Shown here: positions 42,624-53,383 of the stretch, in pieces | Position numbering within the stretch: the stretch's first letter is position 1 | Layout: every line of letters starts with the position of its first letter | Assembly: GCA_031835245.1 (NCBI GenBank) | Contig: JAVKOQ010000024.1 | Span: forward strand, 62,001-126,000 | Reading direction: 5' to 3' | From: Balamuthia mandrillaris | Lineage: Eukaryota; Discosea; Longamoebia; Balamuthiidae | Length of the DNA stretch: 64,000 nucleotides | Program-made: the position numbers and the translations under genes | Notes under the pieces: generated by a model | What the model was told of the DNA's origin: nothing | Seen by the model: only the letters and a program-made list of their open reading frames with translations | Database searches by the model: none

Positions 42624-44897
42624 ATGGAGGAACATCACTTGAAGAGCTTGTTGAACGATACCAGCAAAGTGGTGGAGGAACAGCTGGAAGGGCTGGTGGC
42701 TCTGAATCCTAAAGAACTGGCCTTATTGGAAGGACACAACGTGGTCGTGCGGAGAGCATTCATCGCAGGCGACCACAAAGACCGACATGTGGCTCTGCTG
42801 AGTGGCGGTGGAAGCGGCCACGAACCAGCCCATGCAGGCTTTGGTACTCGCCTTATCTTTCTTCTTGTTTCTTCTTCCTCTCGAGTCAATGGGTTGCACA
42901 GGCTAACACAGCGAGTTTTGCTTTGCCAGTGGGAGAGGGTCTACTCACAGCTGCAATTGCTGGTTCGTTCTGTTCACTCTTTCTTTCTTGATGGCTAACG
43001 CACTGACTGTCAGACTGACTTTACCAAGGCAACGTGTTTACCAGCCCCTCCACGGCCTCGGTCTTAGCGGCGCTACGCACGGTCACCGGCAAGAAAGGCG
43101 CCCTCCTCATAGTCAAGAACTACACTGGCGACAAGCTCAATTTCGGTATGGCGGCTGAGCTGGCTAGGGCTGAGGGCCTTAAAGTGAACATGGTTGTTGT
43201 CGCTGATGACTGCGCTCTCTGTGCCGACCTCACGAAGAGCGCTGGAAGACGAGGCCTGGCTGGCACGGTGCTTGTTCACAAGGCGGCAGGAGCAGCTGCG
43301 GAGGCTGGAGCTTCATTGGATGAGGTTTTTATCATTCTTCCTTGAGAGTAAGCAGCTCATTCGTTATTTTATTTTTTAACGAGACGATAATCTCTGTGGC
43401 TTGTGAATAATACAGGTTACTGATATTGCTCAGAGGGTAGCCCAGCAAGTAAGAACCATTGGCATTGCATTGACACCCTGTATTATCCCTGCCGTTGGCA
43501 AACCTTCATTTACGCTTCCTGGCAATGGTTTCTCCGCTCTTCTCTCTCTCTCACCCTCTATCACTTCTAACCTTACACTCTCCGCTCTTCACGTCGTCCC
43601 GCTTCCGTTATGTTCGCTTCTCTTCTGCCCAAATAATAGAAGTAGAACTGGGACTAGGAATTCATGGAGAGCCCGGTGTAGAGCGACAATCCTTACAATC
43701 AGCTGACGAAACAGTGAAGCAGCTGATGGGACATTTGCTGGGAGACGCCAATTTGCCAGAGGACACGCACGTTGTTCTTTTAGTGAACAACCTGGGCACA
43801 ACTTCCTCCATGGAACTCCATATAGTGTGTAGGGCGGTGGTGAGGTTCATCAACAAACACACAACACTTCATTTGGAACGGTTGTTTTGCGGTCCATTCA
43901 TGACGGCGCTGGATATGAAAGGCGTTTCCATCTCGCTTCTCCCTCTCCCACGGGAAGAACGGCTGTTGGAATATCTGGATGCCCCTTGTGGACGTGGAAC
44001 AGCCTGGCTGCCCGCTGCCCGCTGCTCTCCGCTCTTCGCTGAACGTGTTGCAGCTCCTACATCCACCTGTGATATCTCTGGTGTAGAGCCAGAAAGGGAC
44101 AAGAGGCTCTCGTTTACAGCCGCTGAAGCACAACATTTTCGGAAGCTGCTGCAGCTCTTGTGTGAGCAACTGTGTCAAAAGGAAACTATTGACCAGTTGA
44201 CAGCGCTGGACCAAGCTGCTGGTGATGGAGATTTCGGCTTCAGCTTGGAGCAGGGTTGCAAGGCGATTAGCTCGCAGCTTGTACAGCTGCCGGTGGATAA
44301 GGGTCCCGCAGCTACCTTCCACGCCCTGGGATCAATCTTACAAAGCGCCATGGGCGGCACTTCTGGTATGCTCCTCTTCGTGTGTTTACTTGTTAGCTGA
44401 GTTGATTGATGTTCGTTGTTTTGTAAACAGGTGTTATGTACGGCATGTTCTTCGTTCGTGCAGCTGGTGGCTTTCGCTATGCGGAGAACGATGTCGCTTC
44501 ACCAAGTGAATCATGGGCGGAAGCCCTCCGCTCTGGCACACAAGGTATAATGCAGTTGGGCGGTGCCCGGCTCGGCGACTGCACAATGATCGACGCTCTG
44601 CTGCCTGCTGTGGATGCATTTCATCACGCTGTAATGAAGGAAGGGAAAAGTTGGCAGGAGGCCCTTGGCATAGCCTCCGATGAAGCTGCAAAGGGAGCGG
44701 AAGCCACTGTGGACTTGGTGCCCAAGAAAGGGAGGGCTAGTTATCTTGGTCAGCGAGCTGTTGGTCACAAAGGTAGTTCGCCCTTCTTTCGCCCTGTTCT
44801 CCCATCCTTTTCTCACAAACGCCATGTGTTCGCAACAGATGCTGGCGCAGCGGCGGTGGCACTCATCGTCAAAACGTTGAACGAGCTGACAAAGTAA
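42624..44897 (+). CDS. DAK: Dihydroxyacetone kinase (DhaK-DhaL fusion, ATP-dependent)
   Basis: Seven exons (42624-42843, 42930-42962, 43029-43324, 43416-43527, 43640-44365, 44431-44772, 44839-44897) total 1788 nt, an intact 595-residue frame, the usual size of eukaryotic DAK/TKFC. The enzyme phosphorylates dihydroxyacetone to DHAP with ATP; animal homologues also cleave FAD. The N-terminal DhaK domain has [13 protein letters not shown] with its substrate His, then [25 protein letters not shown], and [10 protein letters not shown] with the His that binds substrate covalently. The C-terminal DhaL domain has [11 protein letters not shown] (Mg-binding Asps), [25 protein letters not shown], and a normal end NELTK. 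Nothing is missing. Adjacency to alpha-galactosidase suggests no more than shared carbohydrate metabolism. Confidence 0.96.
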
Positions 44898-45640
44898 TAC
44901 ATGTCCATCTAAACAGCAGTCTCATTTATTGTTGCTTTAACCCTTGCCTCCCTGGAAGAAGACCGTAACCTCGCAAGGTAATGATATCATGCTATTCCCC
45001 TTTGTCTCAGTGGGAAAATATACATGGCCCCCTCAATGCATATGTCCACCCTGCGGGGCCACAGGGAGAAGAGATAGAATAGAGGAGAGATACCGCAAGA
45101 GAAAGAACGCCGCGAAAGACAAGGCGAAGAGGCGAGCATCCACCGCACATAACAGAGCTGATCTAGAGAGCAGAAAAAAATCAGCACAACGGGGAAGGAA
45201 AAAACAAAGAGAAATGAAAAAGCGGAGAAGTGGTTTGTGTCGCGGCTGCCGCTCGAAAGTGGAAAAGCAGTCTCTTCAGTCTCTGCGAGTTTCCGCAGGC
45301 TTGGCGGCACCTTTGCCTCATTTTTCTCTATTTTTATTATTTTACCAACAACTGACTCTGGTGGCTAAGTCTTCCTGGTCCAGTTATAAAGACTACAACG
45401 ACTTCTGAACTGTTCGCTTGCATCGTTCATCGTACTCGCTTGCTGGCAAAAAAGTTAGGGAGCTTTAGAGGAAAAGCGGGAGGACCCGTTGACCATTGAT
45501 CTTAAGTGTAAAACTTTAGTTTGCTAATGCGCGTCTGCCTTGTTGATCTATCTAGGAGGAGGAGGAAGAGGGAGAAGGAACAACTTGTTCAAAAGCAAAA
45601 AATTGTATTCTTGTGCTGTACATCCTAGCCAGTAGTAAGA
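44898..45640. other. Spacer with one unassigned basic ORF
   Basis: A plus-strand frame is open 44944-45408, with the first ATG at about 44989 (MLFPFVSVGKYTWPPQC). It has CICPPCG, a long Lys/Arg-rich stretch (YRKRKNAAKDKAKRRAS) and CRGCRSK, and ends YKDYNDF. The two CxxC-type pairs suggest a possible zinc-binding small protein, but no family was recognised and it may be chance. Confidence 0.2.
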
Positions 45641-46033
45641 GAACGATGAAGAGAAGAGAACGATAGAGAAAGAGAAAAGAAAGAGAAAGAAAGAAAGAAA
45701 GAGAAAGAGAAGAGAAGAGAAGAAAGAGAAGAAGAGAAGAGAAAGAAGAAAGAGAGAGAGAGAAAGAAAGAAAGAGAAGAGAAAGAGAAAGAGAAGAGAA
45801 GAGAAGAGAAAGAAGAGAAGAGAAGAGAAAGAGAGAAAGAGAAGAGAAGAGAAGAGAAAGAGAGAGAGAGAGAGAGAAGAGAAGAGAAGAAGAAGAGAAG
45901 AGAAGAGAAGAGAAAGAAAGAAGAGAAGAGAAGAGAAAGAAGAGAAGAGAAGAGAAGAGAAGAGAAGAGAAGAGAAGAGAAGAGAAGAGAAGAGAAGAGA
46001 AGAGAAGAGAAGAGAAGAGAAGAGAAGAGACGA
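45640..46033. repeat. Polypurine tract, (GAGAA)n and related
   Basis: About 390 bp with almost only A and G on the plus strand: irregular GAGAA/GAAA mixtures, then a regular GAAGA pentanucleotide array at about 45893-46030. All three minus frames are open through it, giving artefactual Ser/Leu/Phe ORFs. It can form triplex (H-DNA) structures. Confidence 0.92.
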
Positions 46034-46076
46034 CAGAGAGGATATCGTACAAACAAGCAAAATGTAAAGGGATCAT

Positions 46077-46507
46077 ATGCGGGCGACGTCGTCGGATCCA
46101 TTGACTTGGTCCTGTCCTCTCTTCAGACACCTTGGTCTGCTCTCACGGTGCGGGTGGGAGCTCTCAGCACTTGAGAAACCAGGCGTTTTAAATCTCATGT
46201 TTGTCCCGCTACGCTATGCTGACCAAGCATGCCTTGAACTTTACACATCAACGTCCACAGATTACGCACCTATGGACAAGCGTTGAGAGCGCAGCAGACG
46301 ATTCTACTCAACTTCGTGCCCGCTAATGCATCCCTTCCGCAAGACTCAGAGTCTCTTTTCCCCTCTTCTGAAGCAGTGATTACTTTTCACGTGCTCTTCA
46401 CTGATGGGTTTGCCGACCTCACGATGCTTCTCGCGCCAACTGAGGGTGAACGTGCGCCGCCACAACGCAAGATTGTTCGTTCGCAGCAATCTGATGTAAA
46501 AATATAA
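46077..46507 (+). CDS. Two overlapping unassigned ORFs, possibly one frameshifted gene
   Basis: ORF 46077-46286 (MRATSSDPLTWSCPLFRHLG ... DYAPMDKR) is followed, in another frame and overlapping by 4 nt, by 46283-46507 (QQTILLNFVPANASLPQD ... SQQSDVKI). Mixed composition and non-repetitive sequence look protein-like, but no family is recognised. They could be exons of a small gene, a pseudogene or chance ORFs. Confidence 0.2.
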
Positions 46508-46646
46508 ATCGCATCCACCAAAAATGACTCTTCAATCAGAGACTGGCTGAAAAGGAGAAAAAGACAAACAGACGTTGTCAGCTAGCTTGTTTTAAACGGG
46601 AGCACAACAAAGTGAGTGACGGTGTGGGCGCTTGGTCCCGTTCTGC

Positions 46647-47626
46647 CTAGAGCTCTTCTTGGTAGAGGGCCATCAGCTCAGCAAACTGCATCACAAAAAG
46701 GTCGGCTCCCTGTTTTACCTTCTCCCGTACGACGTTGCCGCCAAAGCCCACAAACAGGTCAGCTGGCGGTCTTGCTTCCATGTCTGTCACACCTGTGTCG
46801 TGATGGCAGAAGAAGGGAAGAGAGAGCCCTCGTAAGAAATCGCATAGAAAAGGAGGAAGGGAGAAGATACAACCATCTCCAATCATGACAATAGAGGGAG
46901 GAGAAACCGCGTCGTTATCCTTGTTGGCATGTAGGTCCTTTAACATGGCCACCACGCGGGCCTTTCCACCACTTTCAGAAGTGGGTTGGCTTTCATCAAA
47001 GCCTTTGTAGTCCCCCGTCTCCTCGTCAAACAACAAAACGTTGGCAAACACGTTGTCAGGGGGCAAACCGAGCGCCTGAGCCAGTGGGAGGATCATTTGC
47101 TTGAACCCACCAGAGATCAAGTAGACATGCTTTCCTTGTCTCTGCAACAACTCAATAAATTGCCTGTTACGAGCACATAAGCCATGAGCAAACTCTTTGG
47201 GAAGAACGAGAGGGAGAGGGAGGGGAGAGAATAGGTGAAGAAAGAAGAGGGTGAGGAGAGGGAAAGAGAAGTCATGCACACGATACTCCCGGAGTTAGGG
47301 GCAGAGGATGCTTTTCCAAAAAGGAATGCAACTGCGGAAGAGAGGGGCGTATAATTTGCAGACGGGCCGAAAGAGCTTCCCGAAAGGTTACACCACCACA
47401 CATTGCCCGCCGCGTCCTAAGCACAAGCAAAGAAAGGATTAGGGTCGGTTGAGTGCAGCAGGCTCTCTGGGAGCGAGTTTGGTTACCATTCCGCCACCTG
47501 CTCGCCTGCCCCGCAAAGAGAAGCCAACTCGTCTATTCCTTCGTTGGTGATAACCGTGCTGTCCACGTCGAAACAAACCACACGAGCGGCACGCAACGTT
47601 TGGGCGACTGCTTTCTTTTCGTTCAT
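46647..47626 (-). CDS. PSPH: Phosphoserine phosphatase
   Basis: About four exons: 47626-47487, 47416-47282, about 47163 to 46880, and the last to TAG 46647-46649. ATG 47626 gives MNEKKAVAQTLRAARVV. HAD-superfamily motifs are intact: I, VCFDVDSTVITNEGIDEL (DxDST); II, VYLISGGFKQM; III/IV, ESGGKARVV with Lys and MIGDGVTDMEARPPADLF (GDGxxD). The cap region reads RRAMCGGVTFREALSARL, as in human PSPH. The end is GFGGNVVREKVKQGAD then MALYQEEL. It hydrolyses L-3-phosphoserine to serine, the last step of the phosphorylated serine pathway, in the cytosol. Exon 1/2 and 2/3 phases were checked (the GTGTGC donor after GVS keeps frame). Confidence 0.95.
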
Positions 47627-47879
47627 CTCGCGCCTTGTTCAGCTGCCTTGCCTGCCTGTCATACCTTTTATCGCGCTTTTTTTTTTTATAAACACCAAAA
47701 TGTTTCCAGGAAAAATTACAAATTTTGATGTGACTCATGACGTCATGATAAATTCAAACATTCCTCGTCTGGAGGCGTTTCCCCAGCACCAGGTGGTGGT
47801 TTGTGGAGGAGGAGGAAGCAAGCGGAGTACGGTGGACAATAAAACAAGAAAAGAGACTTTACATAATAACGAAGGCTTT
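47627..47879. other. Spacer, ankyrin gene 3' end to PSPH start
   Basis: A 253-bp spacer between tandem minus-strand genes, with an A/T-rich run (about 47680-47695) and TGACTCATGACGTCATGA at 47732-47749, which contains AP-1-like (TGACTCA) and CRE-like (TGACGTCA) sites in the PSPH promoter position. Binding is inference. Confidence 0.4.
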
Positions 47880-49709
47880 TTAGCTATGAAAAGCAGCGTT
47901 TAAAATACAGACAACAAGTTCTTTGGGAAGAAGACCCAAAAGGCAAGCTTTTTTGGAATGCAAGCCGTTAAACCGGTGGCTTTGGGTCTCCGTGTCGGCG
48001 CAGCGGTACCATGCTGCCCAAATAGTCATAGCCACAAGATAGATACGCCTTGTACGTTGAGACGTGGTCATATCAAATGGCATGCGCCCGCTGGCATCAC
48101 GTAGGTAAATACTTGCTCCACAGGCTACTAGTTGTTCCACTACGTCTATCTTATCATGCCTGCAAAAGCAAAATGTTCAGAGCAAAGCAACATCAGCAAT
48201 ATAACAGAGGCAATTACACTTACTTGCATGCCCAATGTAATGCCGTAGCTCTTCCATGCGCAAGGACTAGCCGCGTTTCTCTATCTCCGCGTTTCTCCCC
48301 AACGCCTTCTTTTTCTGCTTCTTGGGAGGAACATTGAATGGTCTGCCATTGTTCTCTGCGTAGACGAGCACGAACAGAAGGATTGCTGAGCATCAACTCC
48401 ACCACGTCCCAGTATCCTTCCCTGCATGCAAACTCCAACGGGGTTATCTTGCATTTCTGGCTTTGTTCTTCTGTTTCCACGATGCTCCATCTTTCGCCCT
48501 CTTCGTTCCACTTTCCATTCTCTTCTTCTGTTGCATCGTTACGGACCGCATCAGGTTCCTTTTTCTTTTCCTTCTTTTTGTATCCTTTCTTTGTTCCTCC
48601 GATGGTTTTGTTGTAAAGGCCAAAAATCTTGTCCATACCTTTGTACCCTCTTTCTGCCACGACGGTCGTTTTTTCTTTCTCCTTCTTTTCCTTCTCCTTT
48701 TCTTTCTTTTGTTGGTGCGAAGGACGCTTGTCTAACTGCTTTTCCACGCGTTGTGCACTGGCTACCAGCTCCTGAAGCACATGATGGATGCCGTTCCCGC
48801 TGCTGCTTCCGCCACCACCGCTGATGCCACTCCTTTGCTTGGGCAAAACCAACGCGCACTTTTGAATCTGCTCCGAGGAGAAGAAAGCCTCCTCCACGGA
48901 AGCTGCCGTGCGGGAGTCCTCCGACACCTGGTAGCACAGCAACAGCTTGAAGATAAGGCCCGAGCCACAACTAGCAGCACAGCGCAGGGCGCTGGTGGGC
49001 GCCAAAGGGTTCGGACACCGGGCGCCAGCTTCCAACAGTGCAAGAACAGTCTCAGCGTGGCGACGGGAACGGCGGTCAAAGCACTCTTGGCTGTAGCTGG
49101 TGCAGGCCCACAGCAGAGGTACCTTTGGGAAGCTCCCCTTGGGTCCGTAGTTGGGGTCGCACCCTTCCAGGCCCAACAGGTAGCTCACCACCTCCACCTG
49201 GGCGTACTTCGCGGCCAGCATGAAGCCCGTCTCTCCGTAGCCTGAGTTGCTGGTCCAAAGGTAGTGATGAGGATCCGCTTGCTCTGCTTTCTCTTGTTCC
49301 TCCTCTTCTTCTTTTGATTTGTCCTCTTGTTGGTTGGCCATGGTGCCGTTATTCCACCATTCTACCATCTCTTTCACTTTATCCAACATCCCTGTTGCCA
49401 GCAATAGGAAACGAATGGGTACACCTGCTCTACTCAAAAGAAAGAAAGGGAGAGAAGGAATGCAAGGCAAGGCAAGAGAAGGCAAGGCAAGAAGGAAAGA
49501 GAGGTGCAAGGCGTCTGACCATATTTACAAAAGACACGAAAGTTAGCGGCGTGCGCTTCATCGTCGTTAGGGAATTCATCTAGCTGCAATACTGGCCCAC
49601 CAATGCTCTCCCCCAGTTCATGTACTCGTTGCTGGCACTCCTCGTACTCTTCCGACGAGGGGAGGTACGGCGGTCGCCTGTGCTCTCCCTCTTCCTCTTC
49701 GCTTCCCAT
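47880..49709 (-). CDS. Ankyrin-repeat protein with C-terminal box-like motif
   Basis: Three exons: 49709 to about 49521 (MGSEEEEGEHRRPPYLPSSE), about 49435-48225 and about 48162 to TAA 47880-47882. Ankyrin-type units: YGETGFMLAAKYAQVEVVSY, KVPLLWACTS, TSALRCAASCGS, ITPLEFACREGYWDVVELML, TALHWACK joined to DKIDVVEQLVACGASIYLRD. Between the third and fourth units is a Lys/Glu-rich insert (KKEKEKEKKEKEKTTVV). The C-terminus LLGLLPKELVVCILNAAF looks like the helix that ends SOCS-box or F-box-type adaptors (LP.EL...IL), suggesting a link to ubiquitin ligases, but this is weak. A protein-binding scaffold is the safe description. Confidence 0.78.
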
Positions 49710-50883
49710 CTTTTTTCTTTTCTTTTTTTCTGTTCCGGCGATGAGGGATGACGTGTGATGGTGTCGACGTAAAGACTAGAAAGGTCTACCAACCAGCATG
49801 GAGTCAGATAGTATTCCACCCGTTGATTATGGCCAATGACAACATGGACAACAAGTAAGAATCAACTCAAGCTCTCAACAAAGAGAGTTTATAAGGAGAG
49901 AAATAATGCTTATAAACACACACACAGAAATAGACATTTTTACATTATTTTTCACCTTTCCTCTTTTTCATTAAATCTTGTTATTTGATTACTAATAAAG
50001 GACTTAGATGATGTGTTATTCTATGTTCTTTTTAACATCATATCTAAAACTTCTCCATTCATGTTATATACTGCTTTTTTATTTTGATTTCAATATTCAA
50101 CAACAAAATTATGACAAGCCTTGTAGATCTTTAATGTCTCTTTTTTCTGATTAAAATAATGTCCTTAATATGTTTATAAGGATTTGAATATACAATGCTA
50201 TTCTATGATGATGAAGAGCTGCTCCAAGTTCTTGCCATTTGTTGCAGAGTTAAAGGTTACAACTTGTTTTTTTGTTTAATCTATTAGTTAAAACTGTATA
50301 ATAATATGCTTATATTTCTTTGAGACACCAGTGTAATGAACTAATCAACAAACTAAACTATAGATGCATTAATCTAAAAGAAGACTGGTTTGTGTCTCTC
50401 TCAGGATATTGAGGGAATTACTCATTAAAATTATTGTTTATTTTAAAGTCTTGAACAGGAAGGAAAATAGATGAACTGGGATGGAAATGGCTGTTAACAG
50501 ATGGATGGTTGAAACTAACTTGCATGGTTGGTACTTCCTTTTGTTGTTCTGGATAAGAGTTTAAGAGGAAAGGAAAGTCTTTCAGGGCAGAGAAAGTTAT
50601 CTCTGTGATCTGATGAGGTCCTTCTTAGAGTAATGGTGGATGAAAGGAGTTCTGTCTGAAACAGGAAGAGCTTTCTCATCAATGGTAACCTCCATCATGG
50701 ATGTGATTTGTTAAGCTGTTTAAATGCGTTTGGTGTCAACCATAAGTGCAGAAGGGGTTGCTGCTCGTGCCGTTGTGGCTTCCATGAAACCGGATAACTA
50801 CTTTTTTTTTGAATTTTTAAATCATTTTTTTTGCTACAATTGAAAGGAAGGAAGACAGCCGTATGAAAGAAAAATTTCGATAC
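49710..50883. other. AT-rich island without recognisable gene
   Basis: About 1.17 kb between the ankyrin gene start and the DGK stop. From about 49860 to 50560 the base composition shifts sharply to A/T, with T-runs and TTTATAAG/TTATAAAC motifs, and there is no ORF above 60 codons; from about 50560 to 50790 it is less extreme. The composition is unlike every neighbouring spacer. No tRNA, transposase or terminal repeat was recognised. It could be a decayed transposon, an unannotated non-coding RNA, or the promoter of the ankyrin gene. Confidence 0.6.
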
Positions 50884-51390
50884 TCAGGAGATACTTTCTA
50901 TGTCGGCCTTGATGGCGTCCATCCATTCTGTCATGTATTCTTCCGAGTCCACTACCAGCAACAACTGGTGAAGAGAGAAGAGATAGAGAGAAAGAAGAGG
51001 GAGGGGAGAGAATGAGAGAAGGCGTCAGTTTGGTTTACACTTGGTAATGATGACAATGAGCTCCTCTGAAGCAGAGAATTTCCTTACCTTTCTGCCATCA
51101 GTGTGCACTGCAAACGAGAATTCAGAGCGACCCTCTTCTTTGTCACGATAAACCACCGCACCGCTGTTCAGTTGTACCATTCCTCTTGGCATTACATCCT
51201 TTTGAAAGGCAAGGATCAGAATGGTGATAGAAATCGATGAGAATGGCATGTACTTGAGGTGTGACATAATAGTAAAGCTTTGCATGGCACAAGATGAACC
51301 ACCGCACTCGCCACGATTGTACTTTGGCACCTCGCTAAATTGTAATCTAATTAGATGACAGCAGTACTCAAAACTGACCAAAAACCAAGA

Positions 51391-51429
<39 letters not shown>

Positions 51430-52990
51430 AGTGGGTCTTGGTGTACCTTCGTCATCCATCCCCTCATGCGCGCCTCTGCATGACTTGCTGCACATGTCCG
51501 CTATTCATTATACAGTATTTGGTTGGTGAGAGAGTGAGAGAGAGAACGAGAGAATAAGGAAAGTAAACGAAGAAAGGAAGATGGTACATGGCATAGCATA
51601 AGCGATTGCTTCAAATAACTGACTTGGAAAATGACGGATTCTTCTTGTAACCAAGGCTCTCCATCCACTTTGCAGGGCAATGGCAACTGTCCTGCTTTAT
51701 AATGGATTTGGATGTCCTTCCCCTGGGCTAACCGTACACCAGAGTCCATTCCCATCGCTGTTTGCGCCTTGGAAGAACAGAATAAGACGAAGAAAGATAA
51801 GAATAAAGAAAATGGAAGAGAGGAAAAGAGAGACCCCAGAATAAAAGGAAGAGAAATTTTGATACGAACCATATGAATGACATTCCGAATGCCAATAACT
51901 TCTAAGACACCGTCACTCATCGAGACAACGCTATACTTCTACAGAATTTCATATTAACAAACGTTACAAAACAGGTAAGATGGGCCGCGACATACAGCAT
52001 CCCAACGCGTGCCCCAAAGGTTCATGCCACCCGCGTAACTTGGTAAGTTCAACACCACTACTCCTTGGATGGATTCTGGAATGACCACCTTCTGTCCATC
52101 TACCTGAAGCAGGTTTTATTCACATGAGAGAAAGAGAGCTAAAGAGGAAGGGAGGGAGAGAAAGGGAGGAGAGACGAGATAACGCGTACCGTGATTTCTA
52201 CAGCATCATTCATCAATGGTGGATCTATAAACAAACACAAGGCAAAAACCAAATGAACATAAAGGCATAACACTAACAAGAAACTGGAAAAGAAAAGAAC
52301 GAATAGAGCTGGCAATTACCTTTTTGGAAAGCATCTTGCAGTGCGTTACGCAGACCGTAAGAAGCATACCATAACTTGTTGATGCCCCTGTTGATGAAAA
52401 GGTGTGGTTTCTTCTCTCGGGTATTGTGAAAGTCCAACGCGACTTTTGCATCCGCAAAACCAAGGCTCAGATAGTTGTTCATGCTATGTACAGCAACTTC
52501 TGAAGGTTCGTCGCCATCGCTTGATGGCTTCTGCAATTGCACTCGCCATCGATCTAATGGGACCTCTTTGGCTTGCATTACTTCCTGCATCATAACGGAA
52601 AGAGGAGAAAGAAGAGAGATAAGAGAAGCAAAGAACAGAGAAGCAGAAAAGCAGTGAAGTTGAAGAGATATCAACCGCTATGATGGGCTGCAGAGGAGAA
52701 CCAAAGGTATAGCCCCCGCCCCAACCGAGCACTCGTCCTATGTCGTTCCCTGTGCCCAGCGGCAGCATGGCCACCGTCACCTTCGTTTGGCCCAGCGCCA
52801 TGTTATCCATTGTCTGCACAACCACGACATAGCGTTAAGCGAAGCTAACATTTTTTTTAAAAAAAAAGTGAGGAGGTGGAGGAAAAGATATAAACGGAAC
52901 TTCGAGGACCCATTTGCCGGTGCCGTCACCACCGCAGGCCAGTATCCTTATGTTCGTGGCGCCATGTTTCATGTGCTGCAGTATGCTGTG

Positions 52991-53037
<47 letters not shown>

Positions 53038-53383
53038 GAGAAGAAGAAGGGCAAGAAGCAAGAAAGATGGATAAAGGCCGAAAAAAAAACAAACCCATTA
53101 CGAGGACCTCCTTCCGCGACGATGTCAAAGACTTGGCTCGCCGGTAAAAGAGCCTTTTTGTTGTACGTGTGAGGGGAAAAAAACTAACTACAAAGAAAGA
53201 GAGCGACAGTGCGCATACTTGAAACTTGGGAAGAAGGTAGGCGCCCTGTTGGCCACCGCTTTTGCTGTTGACAAAGATGAGGAGCCGCGGCTGCTCCTGT
53301 TGTTGGAGAAGGATCTCGTTGCTGCTCGGGAGCAGCACAAAGGATCCTTCTTTCTCCTTCTGTTTCTCTTTGGGTTGTTGCAT
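50884..53383 (-). CDS. DGK: Diacylglycerol kinase with C-terminal PH domain
   Basis: About ten exons; stop TGA 50884-50886. The catalytic core reads LLIFVNSKSGGQQGAYLLPK, QVFDIVAEGGPRNG, ILACGGDGTGKWVLEV (GGDGT nucleotide-binding motif) and VAMLPLGTGNDIGRVLGWGG. The accessory domain reads MNNYLSLGFADAKVALDFHN, then NRGINKLWYASYGLR, LNLPSYAGGMNLWG, DGVLEVIG and LPCKVDGEPW. This is the canonical DGK order. It is followed by a PH domain: MRGWMTK joined to RGAKVQSWRVRWFIL (the K.W..RWF signature), LYYYVTPQ, GMVQLNSG and SEEYMTEWMDAIKAD, the terminal helix with its conserved Trp. The kinase converts diacylglycerol to phosphatidic acid. No C1 domains are seen N-terminally. The Met at 53383 (MQQPKEKQKE) is the proposed start; an upstream exon is possible. 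Confidence 0.9.
51392..51424. repeat. (GA)n microsatellite, DGK intron
   Basis: About 15 GA units on plus, (CT)n on the sense strand, in the intron that splits the PH-domain coding sequence. Confidence 0.88.
52998..53036. repeat. (GA)n microsatellite, DGK intron
   Basis: About 19 GA units on plus, (CT)n on sense, immediately upstream (in gene sense) of the exon that begins ILQHMKHGATNIRI. Confidence 0.88.

Noticed and set aside
45548..46130. Three long minus-strand ORFs rich in Ser/Leu/Phe
   Set aside because: They are translations of the polypurine repeat, open in all frames, without non-repetitive content.
50560..50800. Possible retrotransposon pol remnant on the minus strand of the AT-rich island
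   Set aside because: No frame longer than a few dozen codons and no reverse-transcriptase or integrase motif could be read.
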